Of a stretch of 50,757 nucleotides of DNA, positions 15,608-25,228 are shown one piece after another. The number at the start of each line of letters is the position of its first letter. Within the stretch, counting starts at the first letter, position 1. The position numbers were made by a program, and so were the translations under genes. Source of the DNA: PSRF01 sp051000815 (GTDB lineage: Bacteria > Acidobacteriota > Blastocatellia > Pyrinomonadales > Pyrinomonadaceae); NCBI GenBank assembly GCA_051000815.1, contig JBPCNX010000044.1:1-50757 (forward strand), given 5' to 3'. The notes beneath the pieces are model-generated. The model saw nothing but the letters and a program-made list of their open reading frames with translations, searched no databases and was not told the origin of the DNA.

Positions 15608-16201
15608 ATGAAACGCAAACAGCTGGATGAGCTCTTGTATCAAGCACTGGAAACCGAAAGGGGCGGGGTTCAGGTTTACACGACAGCGCTCAAGTGCGCT
15701 GTGAACGAAGAACTGCGCGAAGAGTGGGAGGAATACCTCGAACAAACGGAAAGGCATGTCGAGATCATACAGGACCTCGTGACCACTCTGGGTCTTGATC
15801 CGGAAGCTGAGACACCAGGCAGGCAGATTGTGCGGCACATCGGACAGTCGCTCGTGACAGCAATGGAGATGGCTTTGCAGGCCGGCGAACCCGCGGCTGC
15901 ACAGCTCGTTGCTGCCGAATGCGTGGTACACGCGGAAACTAAAGATCATCTCAATTGGGAGCTTTTGGGAGAAGCTGCAAAAAAAATGACCGGCGACGAA
16001 GGCCGGGCGCTCAAAGAAGCGGTGGGCGAAGTTGAAGAGGAAGAGGACGAGCACCTCTATCACACGCAGGGCTGGACCCGTGAACTTTGGATCGAGTCGT
16101 TGGGAATGCCTGCGGTGCTCCCGCCGCCGGAAGAGGAAAAGGATGTGAAGACTGCCATTGGCGCAGCTCGAGCAAAGAAAGCTCGCGCCGGCATGCTTTA
16201 A
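15608..16201 (+). CDS. Ferritin-like domain protein
   Basis: A 197-residue helical protein of the ferritin/rubrerythrin-like superfamily. The spaced acidic and histidine ligands fit a di-metal four-helix bundle: ALETERGGVQVY in helix 1, YLEQTERHVEII in helix 2, ECVVHAETKDHLNWE in helix 3 and EEEEDEHLYH in helix 4. No signal peptide is present. ATG 15608 follows an AGGAGGG Shine-Dalgarno with good spacing. It is probably involved in iron or peroxide handling, but substrate and activity are unknown. A strong terminator follows directly, so it is the last gene of its transcript. Confidence 0.82.
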   Translation: MKRKQLDELLYQALETERGGVQVYTTALKCAVNEELREEWEEYLEQTERHVEIIQDLVTTLGLDPEAETPGRQIVRHIGQSLVTAMEMALQAGEPAAAQLVAAECVVHAETKDHLNWELLGEAAKKMTGDEGRALKEAVGEVEEEEDEHLYHTQGWTRELWIESLGMPAVLPPPEEEKDVKTAIGAARAKKARAGML

Positions 16202-16229
16202 GCAAGGGCAATGTCGCGACAGCAACAAT

Positions 16230-16258
16230 AGCGGTGGCGCTTGCCACCGCTTTTTTTC
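16230..16258 (+). terminator. Rho-independent terminator after the ferritin-like gene
   Basis: A perfect 9-bp stem (AGCGGTGGC / GCCACCGCT) with a GCTT tetraloop is followed by seven or more T residues. It lies about 30 bp past the stop codon. Confidence 0.93.
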
Positions 16259-16460
16259 TTTTCAACCCCAGAGACAACTCATTGATGGGAATCGTCCAAT
16301 TGAAGTCGATGCCGAGTGTGTGCTGAAACTTCGGAATTCTGTGCTGAAGTTTGTCCAGTACCACGAGTTCGCGTCCATGGGTAAAGAATAATACGGCGCT
16401 CTCTTTGAGTTCATAATCCTTCGTTCCCCTTGTTCTTTTTCCTTCTAGCGATGCTCGCGA

Positions 16461-17453
16461 TTACTCGACGTCCAAAGCTTTCGTGTTTTCGTACCCGGTG
16501 GGGTGGCTTTTCAACCATTCCCAGGTCGACCCAATAATCGTTTCAAGTTCATGGTATTGAGGTGACCATCCGAGCTCTCGCTGGATCTTTTCCGAACTGG
16601 CAATGAGAACAGCAGGATCCCCGTTACGACGCGCAGTAACTTTAAGTGGAATTGATCGTCCGGTGATTCGCTCTGCGCAATTGATTACCTCCTTAACAGA
16701 GAATCCCTCACCGCATCCCAAATTGAAGATTGCATTGTCTGAAATCTGCAGCGCGAGAATGTGAGCGTGCGCAAGATCTACAACGTGAATGTAATCCCGA
16801 ACACACGTTCCATCACGCGTACGATAGTCATCCCCATAAACTTCCAGAAACGGTCTTACGCCTGCCGCAACTTGTAAGACGATCGGAATCAGATGAGATT
16901 CCGGAGAATGCCATTCGCCACACCTTGACGTGGCGCCTGCTGCATTGAAGTAGCGGAGGGATGCGTAGCGAAGATCGTAAGCCTCGCTGTACCACCGGAG
17001 TGCTTGTTCAAAAGCCAGTTTTGTCTCCCCGTAAGGATTGGTAGGTTTGGTCGGGTCTGTTTCTTGAATAGGTTGCCGAGCGGGCTCTCCATACACCGCA
17101 GCGGTTGATGAGAAGACAAGACGATTTACTCCTACGTCGCGCATAGCGTCGAGCAAAGAAAGGCCCACCACGACATTATTCTGGTAATAGCTTGTGGGAT
17201 GGGTCACAGATTCCCCGACGAGAGAGGCTGCTGCCATATGAATCACGGCCTCGATCTGGCGCTGCCTCAAGGCGGTCTTCAACCTCTCACTGTCGAATAA
17301 ATCGGCCTGAATGAACTCCGCCCCAGGGGTCACGCTGGCCCGGTGTCCCTTCGAAAGATTGTCGTAGACCGTCACGTCATGGCCTGCACGCAATAATTCC
17401 TCGACCACGACGCTGCCGATGTATCCGGCCCCACCCGTTACAAGTACATGCAT
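16461..17453 (-). CDS. galE: UDP-glucose 4-epimerase
   Basis: Short-chain dehydrogenase-fold enzyme that interconverts UDP-glucose and UDP-galactose, feeding galactose use and surface polysaccharides. At 330 residues it has the family length. The NAD-binding motif is VTGGAGYIGS at the N terminus; the catalytic pair is the Ser/Thr in FSSTAAVYGEP and Tyr/Lys in NPYGETKLAFEQ. Further motifs are RYFNAAGA and RDGTCVRDYIHVVDLA. No other gal genes adjoin it. The ATG at 17453 is clear. Confidence 0.95.
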   Translation of the reverse strand: MHVLVTGGAGYIGSVVVEELLRAGHDVTVYDNLSKGHRASVTPGAEFIQADLFDSERLKTALRQRQIEAVIHMAAASLVGESVTHPTSYYQNNVVVGLSLLDAMRDVGVNRLVFSSTAAVYGEPARQPIQETDPTKPTNPYGETKLAFEQALRWYSEAYDLRYASLRYFNAAGATSRCGEWHSPESHLIPIVLQVAAGVRPFLEVYGDDYRTRDGTCVRDYIHVVDLAHAHILALQISDNAIFNLGCGEGFSVKEVINCAERITGRSIPLKVTARRNGDPAVLIASSEKIQRELGWSPQYHELETIIGSTWEWLKSHPTGYENTKALDVE

Positions 17454-18181
17454 GACTCCGCCTCAACGCTTGCCGACACGACTCTGCCTGCCTGCAACCC
17501 GGTGCAGCTCACTTCCTGAAAGTAAGGATTCAGGGCGTGGTCAAGCGACGATAATAAGCTTGCGCGTTCACTAGCTAAGACACTGAGCGCCGGCCTTGCG
17601 GCTATAAAACCAAGAGAGTCGGCCGGAAGGCTCTAAATGGCTCGAATATTATAACCGGCTATCTGCAATCATTCGTACCAATTCAGCCTACGTACAGCTC
17701 CTGAATTAGCTAAGTGCCAAAATGCCTGTTTCACCGTCAATCAAAATGTCTAACGTAGCGTCAACCAGATCAGAAACGTACGTGGCCGATCCAATGCGTG
17801 GCATCTTTTCGCTAAAACTCCTAACAGGGTTTTTTGGTTACACCCAACTAACTGATATCGAGCAGGAAATGAACCGCTTGTGTACTTTCGATCTACGCCC
17901 TAAGGTTCAGCGGAGGAATTAGCCCCGATCGAGAATTCTTCACTTCGCCCCCAGTCGCCCTGCGACTTAAAAGACGTGTCTTTCGTGACACAGAATCCGC
18001 ACAATAGCTGACTATCTTAGACCCAACGAACAAGGGTTAGCAGGACGGTACGGCGGGCCGCTTAACCTGGGCGGCTCGCTTTCCTTCATCAGTGAGTTTC
18101 CACACTTCGACGGTAGTTCTTCCTACATCTGGCAGCATTTCCCTGAGGGCACTCTTTCGCATTGGCCTTCGTTAGCATGAA
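17454..18181. other. 728-bp region with little coding evidence
   Basis: This lies upstream of both galE (minus) and the MASE1 kinase (plus). A 66-codon plus frame at 17722-17922 has no ribosome binding site and no family features. A 41-codon minus frame at 18037-18162 is listed separately. Around 17590-17640 there are GC-rich short palindromic stretches (GCCGG motifs) of the REP-like sort. No RNA gene is recognised. Confidence 0.45.
18037..18162 (-). CDS. Possible 41-residue remnant resembling a winged-helix C terminus
   Basis: ATG 18162 opens a frame reading LREMLPDVGRTTVEVWKLT followed by DEGKRAA and ending at TAA. The stretch VEVWKLTDEGKRA looks like the wing and last helix of winged-helix regulators. 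It may be a decayed end of such a gene or a chance frame. A GAAGG lies only three bases before the ATG, which is too close for a good ribosome binding site. Confidence 0.25.
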   Translation of the reverse strand: MRKSALREMLPDVGRTTVEVWKLTDEGKRAAQVKRPAVPSC

Positions 18182-20230
18182 ATGAGATTAGGATCCTGGC
18201 GCTACTTGGGTTTGGTCGGCATTGTCTCGCTTGCCTACATCCTCGCCGCCGACCTGGGACTTTCGCTCGCTTCCGTTCATACAAATGTTTCTCCTGTCTG
18301 GCCACCTACCGGAATCGCGATCGGTGCTCTGTTAATTTTCGGTCGCAGGCTTTGGCCGGCAATTGCCCTTGGGGCATTTGTCGCAAATCTTTGGACCGAT
18401 GTCTCGACCCCTGTAGCTGCAGGCATCGCGGTCGGCAATACACTCGAAGCTCTGACCGCATTCCATTTGCTAACCCGAAAGTCGGCCTTCGACAAATCGC
18501 TCAGTTCCATTCGCAGCGTTCTCATTTTTGTTTTGTTTGCGGTGGTGATCAGCCCGATTGTCAGTGCGACTATCGGCAATCTGAGTCTGTGCATCGGCGG
18601 CGAAGCACAATGGAGCGATTTCGGCCAGCTTTGGTTGACGTGGTGGTTGGGAGACGGTTTTGGCGCGTTGATTGTTGCTCCCGCCCTTCTTGCATGGAAA
18701 GCTCGTTCAAGACGCCCATTGTCGTCGGCATTCCTGATTGAGACCGGCATCCTCCTGATCCTGTTATTCCTGGTTTCGATGGTCGCCTTCGGAGGCTGGA
18801 TTCCCGGAAGCGACAAACGATACCCGATTGCTCATATTTGCCTGCCCTTCCTGGTTTGGGCGGCATTAAGATTGGGACAGCGGACGACGACGGCAGCCAC
18901 CCTTTTGTTGTCGGGCGTGGCGGTGTGGGGAACCTCACGAGGTTACGGCTCATTTATTCACGGAGGACCAAATGAGTCGTTGTTGTTGCTGCAAATTTTC
19001 ATAGGGACGGCAGCGCTGCTGACATATTTGCTGTACGCGGTGATGCGGGAAAGGGCCGAAACCGAAGCGGAGAAACTGGCGCTTACTGCTCAGGTTCAAG
19101 TTCACCGTAAGCGTGTTGAGGACATTGTGGCCCACGTTCCGGGAGTGGTTTGGGAAGCTTGGGGTGAACCTGAGGCCGCCACCCAACGGATCGATTTCGT
19201 CAGCAGTTATGTTGAGAAAATGCTGGGCTATAGTGTTGAGGAGTGGCTCTCTACGCCAAATTTCTGGCGAACAATCGTTCACGAAGAAGATCGCGAGGCG
19301 GCCGGCCGCGCCGCGACGCGAACCTTTGCTTCGGGTGGAACGGGTATCAATCGCTTTCGTTGGCTGGCAAAAGACGGACGCGAAATCTGGGTTGAGACTC
19401 AGTCGGTGGTTGTTTCCGACGAGCAGGGAAACCCGGTCGGCATGCGCGGTGTCACTATGGACATCACTGCAACTGTGAAGGCCCAAGAGGAGCGTGGTGA
19501 ATTACTGCTGGCTGAGCAGGAAGCCCGCGCCCACGCAGAACAAGCAAATCGGTTGAAAGACGAATTTCTCGCCACCGTTTCTCACGAACTTCGCACACCC
19601 TTGAATGCGATCGTAGGTTGGGCGCGGCTGCTGCGCTCAGGCCAACTCGATTCCGAAAACCTGGCGCATGCTTTTGAAGTCATTGAGCGAAACGCATGGG
19701 CACAGAAGCAAATCATTGAGGACATGCTCGACGTTTCCAGAATTATTACCGGAAAACTGCGGATCGGGTTGGTGCCGCTGGATCTGGTTCCGGTGATTCG
19801 AGCAGCGATAGATGTTGTGCGCCCCGCGGCCGAAGCAAAAGATATTGTCATCAAAACCCAGTTTGACTCTCCCGAACTACTGGTTAGCGGCGACGCGGCG
19901 CGACTCCAGCAAATAACCTGGAATCTGCTTTCAAATGCGGTCAAATTTACAACGCCGGGCGGGGTGGTCGAGATTTGTGTGACGAGGCGGCAAGGTCACG
20001 CGGAACTCAAGGTTGTCGATAGCGGTGCGGGAATTCCTCCGGAATTCTTGCCTCACATTTTTGAGAGATTCAGCCAGGCAGACAGTTCGAGCACGAGACG
20101 GCATGGCGGCCTGGGGCTGGGTTTGGCGATAACGCGTCATCTCGTTGAGCTTCACGGCGGCTCGGTGCGGGCCGAGAATCGGGAAGATGGGCAGGGAGCA
20201 GTTTTGACGGTGACGTTTCCGGCGTTTTGA
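18182..20230 (+). CDS. MASE1-PAS sensor histidine kinase
   Basis: A 682-residue membrane sensor kinase. Residues 1-290 form the multi-pass MASE1 sensor (ADLGLSLASVHTNVSPVWPPTGIAIGALL and further hydrophobic segments). A short coiled linker leads into a PAS/PAC domain at about 305-435 (FVSSYVEKMLGYSVEEWL, RFRWLAKDGREIWVET). The HisKA domain follows, with the phospho-accepting His in TVSHELRTPLNAIVGW, and then HATPase with N box WNLLSNAVKFT, DSGAGIPP and GGLGLGLAI. All catalytic boxes are intact. It has no fused receiver and no adjacent response regulator, so its partner is unknown, as is the MASE1 ligand. Confidence 0.93.
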   Translation: MRLGSWRYLGLVGIVSLAYILAADLGLSLASVHTNVSPVWPPTGIAIGALLIFGRRLWPAIALGAFVANLWTDVSTPVAAGIAVGNTLEALTAFHLLTRKSAFDKSLSSIRSVLIFVLFAVVISPIVSATIGNLSLCIGGEAQWSDFGQLWLTWWLGDGFGALIVAPALLAWKARSRRPLSSAFLIETGILLILLFLVSMVAFGGWIPGSDKRYPIAHICLPFLVWAALRLGQRTTTAATLLLSGVAVWGTSRGYGSFIHGGPNESLLLLQIFIGTAALLTYLLYAVMRERAETEAEKLALTAQVQVHRKRVEDIVAHVPGVVWEAWGEPEAATQRIDFVSSYVEKMLGYSVEEWLSTPNFWRTIVHEEDREAAGRAATRTFASGGTGINRFRWLAKDGREIWVETQSVVVSDEQGNPVGMRGVTMDITATVKAQEERGELLLAEQEARAHAEQANRLKDEFLATVSHELRTPLNAIVGWARLLRSGQLDSENLAHAFEVIERNAWAQKQIIEDMLDVSRIITGKLRIGLVPLDLVPVIRAAIDVVRPAAEAKDIVIKTQFDSPELLVSGDAARLQQITWNLLSNAVKFTTPGGVVEICVTRRQGHAELKVVDSGAGIPPEFLPHIFERFSQADSSSTRRHGGLGLGLAITRHLVELHGGSVRAENREDGQGAVLTVTFPAF

Positions 20231-20330
20231 AGGTTGATTGTTAACAGAACTCAGCGGCCGGCGAACAGCGGAAAACGGAGTGGGTTTACAACCCTCAAAC
20301 TCAGGAAACGAGCGGACAAGCCAAAGAAAG

Positions 20331-20376
20331 AACAACGGACGGTAGAAGCATTCAGCAGCCTCTGCCGTCCGTTGTT
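20331..20376. repeat. Large stem-loop between convergent genes
   Basis: A perfect 12-bp inverted repeat (AACAACGGACGG / CCGTCCGTTGTT) can extend by a G-T pair and AGA/TCT, around a 14-base loop. It lies between the convergent kinase and VWFA genes. It could serve as a bidirectional terminator or be a dispersed palindrome; no long T-run follows. Confidence 0.6.
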
Positions 20377-20397
20377 ATCCGTTGGTTTAGTCGCTGT

Positions 20398-21705
20398 TCA
20401 GCGATTCATCAGGCGTTCATCGCTCGTGAGCTTTTTGCGCAACACTGGCGCTTGCGCCGTATTCTGTGTGGTGGCAACGCCATCCTTGCCAAAGACATAA
20501 CTGTCGCGCGAGCGAACAGCGAGATTGGGTTGGTTAACCCGCACGCGAACGCCTCGGCGTTCTCCGGGTTGGGGAGGACGGATCGGATAGTAGCCAAGGC
20601 TATATTGACGTCGCAGCTCTTCGGCCACACTGGCGAACGCAGAGGTAAGGTTACTAAGACTGTTGGCTCGAAATTGCCGAGCTCCCGTTTTCTCTGCCAG
20701 GTCTCGCAGGTAACGATTCGCACGTTCATAATCGCCGCGGCTTCCGCCAACACCGCCGCCACCACCACCGCCGCCAATTGGCCCGGAGCGCCCGCGACGA
20801 CCGCCGAGAATTCCAATCAGGATATCGATTGGGGACGTGGGAAGACGCTGAGTGCCCGGCCAGTTTGAGCCGCCCCCGCTGTTAACATCGCTGAAGGTGT
20901 CGTATTGCACCGGATAGATGAGAGCGTCCAGCTCTTCGGCATCGCGCACATTGCTGGCATACGACGCCCGGTTACTGGTTGTGTCCACGCCATCCGTGAA
21001 AAGAACCACAGCCTTTCGTCCCTGGATCTGATTTAGCCGCTGATTGATTACCAGGTCAACTGCGTCGTACAGCTTCGTGCCGTTTCCCGTGCGGGTGCGG
21101 CGAATGGCATCGCGCATGCGGTAGCGATCGCTTGTGAACTCGGTCAAGACCCTGATGTCATCATCAAACGACATAACCATCACTCGATCGTCCGGGCGCA
21201 ATTGATTTACAAAAGCGGTTGCCGCGTCCTGAATCTCGTCGATTCTAAAACGAGTAGAGCCGCTTGTGTCGAGAAGTAGAACTACAGAAAACGGCTTGTC
21301 GACTGAAGAGAAAAACGCGACTTGCTGTTCGACTCCGTCTTCCCAAAGACGAAAGTCGGTTTTGGTCAGGTTCGAAATATAGCGACCATCGCGATCCGAG
21401 ACGCTTACCGGCAGAGTTACAAGCGTTGTATCAACGCGAATGACATCGCCTGCATCTACTTCTTCCGGACCGTCATTTGTCGGCTTAGGAACCTGATTGC
21501 CGGATTGTTGTCCCTTGGAAGTGTTGGCGCCGCCGAGAACAGGAGGGCGGGCGGGTGACGTAGTGTTGGGTGCAGCTTGTGGTGTGCCATTATTGACTGT
21601 CGGTGCAGACTGCCCCACACGTCGCGGACGGGATTGCGAGTACCCAGACAGCACGGGCAGGGCGATTAGGGAGAGGAGCACCAAATAGGCGAAAGTCTTT
21701 TTCAT
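20398..21705 (-). CDS. VWFA-related acidobacterial domain protein, exported
   Basis: A 435-residue exported protein from ATG 21705, which follows AGGAG, with signal peptide FAYLVLLSLIALPVLSGYSQ. After a Pro/Ser/Asn-rich linker comes an all-beta segment (IRVDTTLVTLPVSVSDRDGR, then FRLWEDGVEQQVAFF) and a von Willebrand A domain with MIDAS motif DTSGS, then FDDDIRVLTEF, TGNGTKLYDAV and FTDGVDTTS. A GPIGGGGGGGGVGG loop interrupts the C-terminal part. This layout is the VWFA-related type that is abundant in Acidobacteria and is the best single taxonomic hint here. It likely binds protein partners in the envelope; the function is unknown. Confidence 0.9.
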   Translation of the reverse strand: MKKTFAYLVLLSLIALPVLSGYSQSRPRRVGQSAPTVNNGTPQAAPNTTSPARPPVLGGANTSKGQQSGNQVPKPTNDGPEEVDAGDVIRVDTTLVTLPVSVSDRDGRYISNLTKTDFRLWEDGVEQQVAFFSSVDKPFSVVLLLDTSGSTRFRIDEIQDAATAFVNQLRPDDRVMVMSFDDDIRVLTEFTSDRYRMRDAIRRTRTGNGTKLYDAVDLVINQRLNQIQGRKAVVLFTDGVDTTSNRASYASNVRDAEELDALIYPVQYDTFSDVNSGGGSNWPGTQRLPTSPIDILIGILGGRRGRSGPIGGGGGGGGVGGSRGDYERANRYLRDLAEKTGARQFRANSLSNLTSAFASVAEELRRQYSLGYYPIRPPQPGERRGVRVRVNQPNLAVRSRDSYVFGKDGVATTQNTAQAPVLRKKLTSDERLMNR

Positions 21706-21918
21706 TGGGTTTAGGCTCCTTAGTGTTGGCAGCGTCCACAGCGGCAACAACATTGGATGCTCCGACACAGAAATGGATGCTTGTCGCGCCAGCCAAAAGG
21801 GTAAGGGAGCGAGACGCGTGCTGAAGGAACGATAGTCCTCTGAATGCCAGATAGCAAGTAGACAAAATTCACAATTCCACCGAAAACTTAGGCTCTTTTC
21901 GAAGTTCCCAATATCAGG

Positions 21919-24387
21919 TCAATTCGAACGCAGCGACAGCGCGTTCCAAATAAACGGGAATGTGCCCCATGTCTGACCGCGATGCTGAGGCCGAAACCCG
22001 AACAGAACGACCCGCCCCTTCCCCATTTGCACTTCAGCCAGCGCGATTTTTCCTCTCAATCTGGATTCGCCTAATAGCCATCCTGAACGCAGCACATTCT
22101 CCTTCGCATAACGGGCGATAACCCTCACGCTCGCGTCAGAGGCCTCGAAGGCGGAGCTGTTGATGAAATAGGCATCCGTGTTTGCAGAGAGTCCTCGCGC
22201 CAATGGTTGAGAGGTTTCCACATCGAGGGCGACGATGGATCCCGGACAATAAAACTCGGATGACTTTAAGCCCTCCAGGACATTGCGCAACGGAAGGTTG
22301 AATTGCCTGATTGGTAATTCGCAGGAGGCGTCAAAGCAAATAAGCGTGCCGCCTGCGACCACATAGTCTTTTAGTCTGGTGACACCCGCCGGAGAAATGC
22401 CCCCGGTAAATTCCTCCGGATAACTGTTAACCGCATTGCCGTCGATAATCACGCGCGCGTTTTGCGACGCGAGAAGGATGACATCGTACTTCTTTGAAAG
22501 ATCTTCTTGTCTCATGCCGCTGTCCGTCAGTGAGCTAAACGGAATGTTGAAGCTGTCAAAGACAAAGCGCGTCCACCCTTCGTCCATATTTTCAGTCCAG
22601 GGTTTATACAGCGCAATTCGCACCGGCGCCCGCAGCGGGTTAGCGATCGGCGACGTGTTGCCGGTTGCGAGCGGCAGCGCGAGATCCCTGCGAATCTCGG
22701 TGGGATCGCGTATCAGTGTCAGACGTCTTTCAGCAGGGACTTCCTGTATCGCCATCACACCCGGTGCCTCCACTCCCATTTGCATCGGCAGAGTCCAGCC
22801 AGCTACATCGTATGGGCGTTCAGCTTCACCCAGCGCGTCGATCCGATTGGGATAGATCTGAGGTTCAAAAAGTGTGAGCACATTTTGCCGTTGCGGTTGA
22901 TTAAGAAAGATGATGTAACTGCCAAGAGGCACCTCGTGCATGCCGGCTGTATGATTCATGATGCTGCGATAGGTGCCCAGCTTCTCCTTGCTGGAATTTG
23001 TTCGCTGCAAAACGTGCGGGCCAAAAGACGCATGCAGCTCACGATCAAGATGATAGACTTCAACTCCCTGAGTGAGTAACGCAGCGAGTAGTTTGGCTAC
23101 TGCTTCGTCGCGACCCTGGCCCGCAGGAATCAAGTAGGCAAGAGGATCGTTTGGAGTGCCGGCCATCGTGGCTGCCCGTCCTAGTTCATAGAAGTTCCTC
23201 AAGTAGTCGGAGCGAAACCTGGCCGCCAGAGAAAGCAACGCGCGCGACGCCACCATTTCCATATGCATGATGTCTCGCGGACGCCATTCGCCACCCAACC
23301 AGGGTTCGGGAAAGTTTGTAGCGCTTTCCAAAGCGTTACGCATCCCGCGCGTAGAAGCCCGTTGCAATTGATCGCGCGTCACGATCGTGGGAGTCATTAG
23401 CTTGGCACTGGCAGCTTCCGAAAGGATTCCGATTGAGTTGTGATAATAAGGCGCGGTACGAAAGCCACCGTGCCACCAGGTATCGTAAGTAGAATTCGTG
23501 ATCACACCTTTGACTCCGGCAGCTTGCAGATCGGCAGCCATCTTGTGCCCCAGTAGACCAACTTGCCTTAACAGCAGGGGCGGAATATTAGGATTAGGTG
23601 GATCGTAGAAAGGTGGAATGAAGAACCTTGAGCCATTGGGTCCCTGCTGGTGAATGTCGTAGACAATCTGTGGAAACCATTCCTGCCAAAACAGGCGGGA
23701 GATCGCCTGCGTCTCTTTCAAGTTCAGCATGAACCAATCACGATTGTCGTCGTGGCCGGCGTAGTGGTGGTATAGCTCGGGCGGTTCCTTTCCTTCGTGC
23801 TCGGTACCGAGAGTCTTGCGATACCAGTTAGCGACGATGTCGATACCGTCGGGGTTTGGTGAGGGAATCAGTATCAGAATCGTATTCTCGAGGATTTCGC
23901 GCGTGGCCAAATCCTGTGCGGCTGCCAACTCGTAGGCAAGTTGCATCGACATTTGGGAAGCGACGATTTCTGTCGAGTGAATCGAGCATGAAATTGCGAC
24001 CACAACCTTTCCTCGGTTAATCAAAGAATCGCGTTCAGCTGCCGTCTTTACTGGGCGGGGGTCGGCGAGTTTGTTTTGGATTGCCCGGTATTTATTAAGA
24101 GCGAGGATGTTTTCGCGTGAGCTGATGAAAGCGGCGACGATTGGACGTCGCAAGGTCGATTGACCGATTTCGCGGACTGAAACGCGATCGGAGGCCTTGT
24201 CCAATCGCGCGAAATAGTCTGTAATCTGTCGCCAATCGGCGATGGTTCGATCATCTCCCGGCGTGAATCCAAGTAGTGATTGCGGCGTCGGCAAGGCAAT
24301 TCTGCCGGGCGTTCGTTGTGATCTCTGCGCGCGAAGCGGGAGCGAGAACGAGAGAGTCAACAGAGCAGCAAGACAGACGATTCGCAT
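21919..24387 (-). CDS. Exported M14-family zinc carboxypeptidase-like protein
   Basis: An 822-residue protein beginning with a signal peptide (MRIVCLAALLTLSFSLPLRA). The M14 domain spans about residues 35-330: zinc ligands in SIHSTE (HxxE), an NPDG motif in LIPSPNPDGIDIV, and IHQQGPNGSRFF for the later His. The long C-terminal part contains a class I glutamine-amidotransferase-like or flavodoxin-like fold, ending GKGRVVLFGFRPQHRGQTWGTFPF, a tail often seen in large bacterial M14 relatives. ATG 24387 is preferred to GTG 24420 because the signal peptide starts there. It diverges from plsC. Peptidase specificity cannot be read from sequence. Confidence 0.9.
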   Translation of the reverse strand: MRIVCLAALLTLSFSLPLRAQRSQRTPGRIALPTPQSLLGFTPGDDRTIADWRQITDYFARLDKASDRVSVREIGQSTLRRPIVAAFISSRENILALNKYRAIQNKLADPRPVKTAAERDSLINRGKVVVAISCSIHSTEIVASQMSMQLAYELAAAQDLATREILENTILILIPSPNPDGIDIVANWYRKTLGTEHEGKEPPELYHHYAGHDDNRDWFMLNLKETQAISRLFWQEWFPQIVYDIHQQGPNGSRFFIPPFYDPPNPNIPPLLLRQVGLLGHKMAADLQAAGVKGVITNSTYDTWWHGGFRTAPYYHNSIGILSEAASAKLMTPTIVTRDQLQRASTRGMRNALESATNFPEPWLGGEWRPRDIMHMEMVASRALLSLAARFRSDYLRNFYELGRAATMAGTPNDPLAYLIPAGQGRDEAVAKLLAALLTQGVEVYHLDRELHASFGPHVLQRTNSSKEKLGTYRSIMNHTAGMHEVPLGSYIIFLNQPQRQNVLTLFEPQIYPNRIDALGEAERPYDVAGWTLPMQMGVEAPGVMAIQEVPAERRLTLIRDPTEIRRDLALPLATGNTSPIANPLRAPVRIALYKPWTENMDEGWTRFVFDSFNIPFSSLTDSGMRQEDLSKKYDVILLASQNARVIIDGNAVNSYPEEFTGGISPAGVTRLKDYVVAGGTLICFDASCELPIRQFNLPLRNVLEGLKSSEFYCPGSIVALDVETSQPLARGLSANTDAYFINSSAFEASDASVRVIARYAKENVLRSGWLLGESRLRGKIALAEVQMGKGRVVLFGFRPQHRGQTWGTFPFIWNALSLRSN

Positions 24388-24436
24388 CCGACGCCTAATG
24401 ATACTGAGTTTCCTTCGCACGAATTAGTTGTAGAGA

Positions 24437-25213
24437 GTGTCTACGACCCCGGAGCCGATTTTGGTCGAGTCTAACACACTTCAAACTTTCAATTCGGGAA
24501 GCCGACTGCATTATTGGTGGTCGCTCTTCGTAGCAGGCGCCTTGCTCGTGATCTTTGGAGTTCCAGTGCTGCTTGTGTCCTGGCTCACAGATAAACCAAA
24601 TCTCGTTTACCCCTGGGCGCTCTTCGGTGCACGAAACTGGCTGCGATTGAGCGGCATGGAAGTTTCAGTTAAGGGAAAGGAGCGTCTTGATCCCCGGCAG
24701 ACATACGTCTTCATCTCAAATCACCGGTCTTACCTCGACACGGCGACACTTTTTATTTGCACCGGAAGACGAATTGGGCTTCTGGCCAAGAAAGAATTGC
24801 TGAAAGTTCCCATTCTCGGATACGGCATGGGGTTTGTAAACGTGATGGCAATTGATCGATCAAACCGCGAGCGCGCGCGGGCGACGGTTGCGAATGCTAC
24901 CGCCAGAATTAGGTCGGGAATATCGTTTGGTGTTTTTGCTGAAGGGACTCGGGCGAGGCGGGGAGATTTTCTTCCTTTCAAAAAGGGGGCTTTTTACATG
25001 GCGGTAGAAGCGGGTGTCCCGATTGTGCCGGTGGCCATAAAAAACACAGACGTGCTGATGGGCAAGGGAACCGGCCGCTCGAAGCCGGGCGCGATAGACC
25101 TTGTATTACTCCCGCCGGTTTCTACAGAGGGTCTTTCGTCAGATGAAGACGTGCAGCGACTCGTGAAGCAAGTTCACGACGCAGTGGGGCGGGAACTTGG
25201 AATTCAGGGATAA
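24437..25213 (+). CDS. plsC: 1-acyl-sn-glycerol-3-phosphate acyltransferase
   Basis: Membrane-bound acyltransferase that converts lysophosphatidic acid to phosphatidic acid in phospholipid synthesis. It has 258 residues with an N-terminal membrane segment (FVAGALLVIFGVPVLLVSWL). The catalytic HX4D is in SNHRSYLDTATL, and the glycerol-phosphate-binding motif is FAEGTRARRGDFLPFKKGAF, followed by VPIVPVAI. The start is GTG 24437. Divergent orientation from the M14 gene leaves only about 50 bp for both promoters. Confidence 0.93.
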   Translation: MSTTPEPILVESNTLQTFNSGSRLHYWWSLFVAGALLVIFGVPVLLVSWLTDKPNLVYPWALFGARNWLRLSGMEVSVKGKERLDPRQTYVFISNHRSYLDTATLFICTGRRIGLLAKKELLKVPILGYGMGFVNVMAIDRSNRERARATVANATARIRSGISFGVFAEGTRARRGDFLPFKKGAFYMAVEAGVPIVPVAIKNTDVLMGKGTGRSKPGAIDLVLLPPVSTEGLSSDEDVQRLVKQVHDAVGRELGIQG

Positions 25214-25228
25214 CGATCAAGGTTGTGG

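Noticed and set aside
15355..15630. 91-residue plus-strand frame, and a 62-residue minus frame at 15373-15561
   Set aside because: They overlap each other in a non-coding stretch; the plus frame runs into the ferritin-like gene in another frame, and neither has a family signature.
17722..17922. 66-residue small protein
   Set aside because: No ribosome binding site, no recognisable motif, no coupling with neighbours; it is most likely a chance frame.
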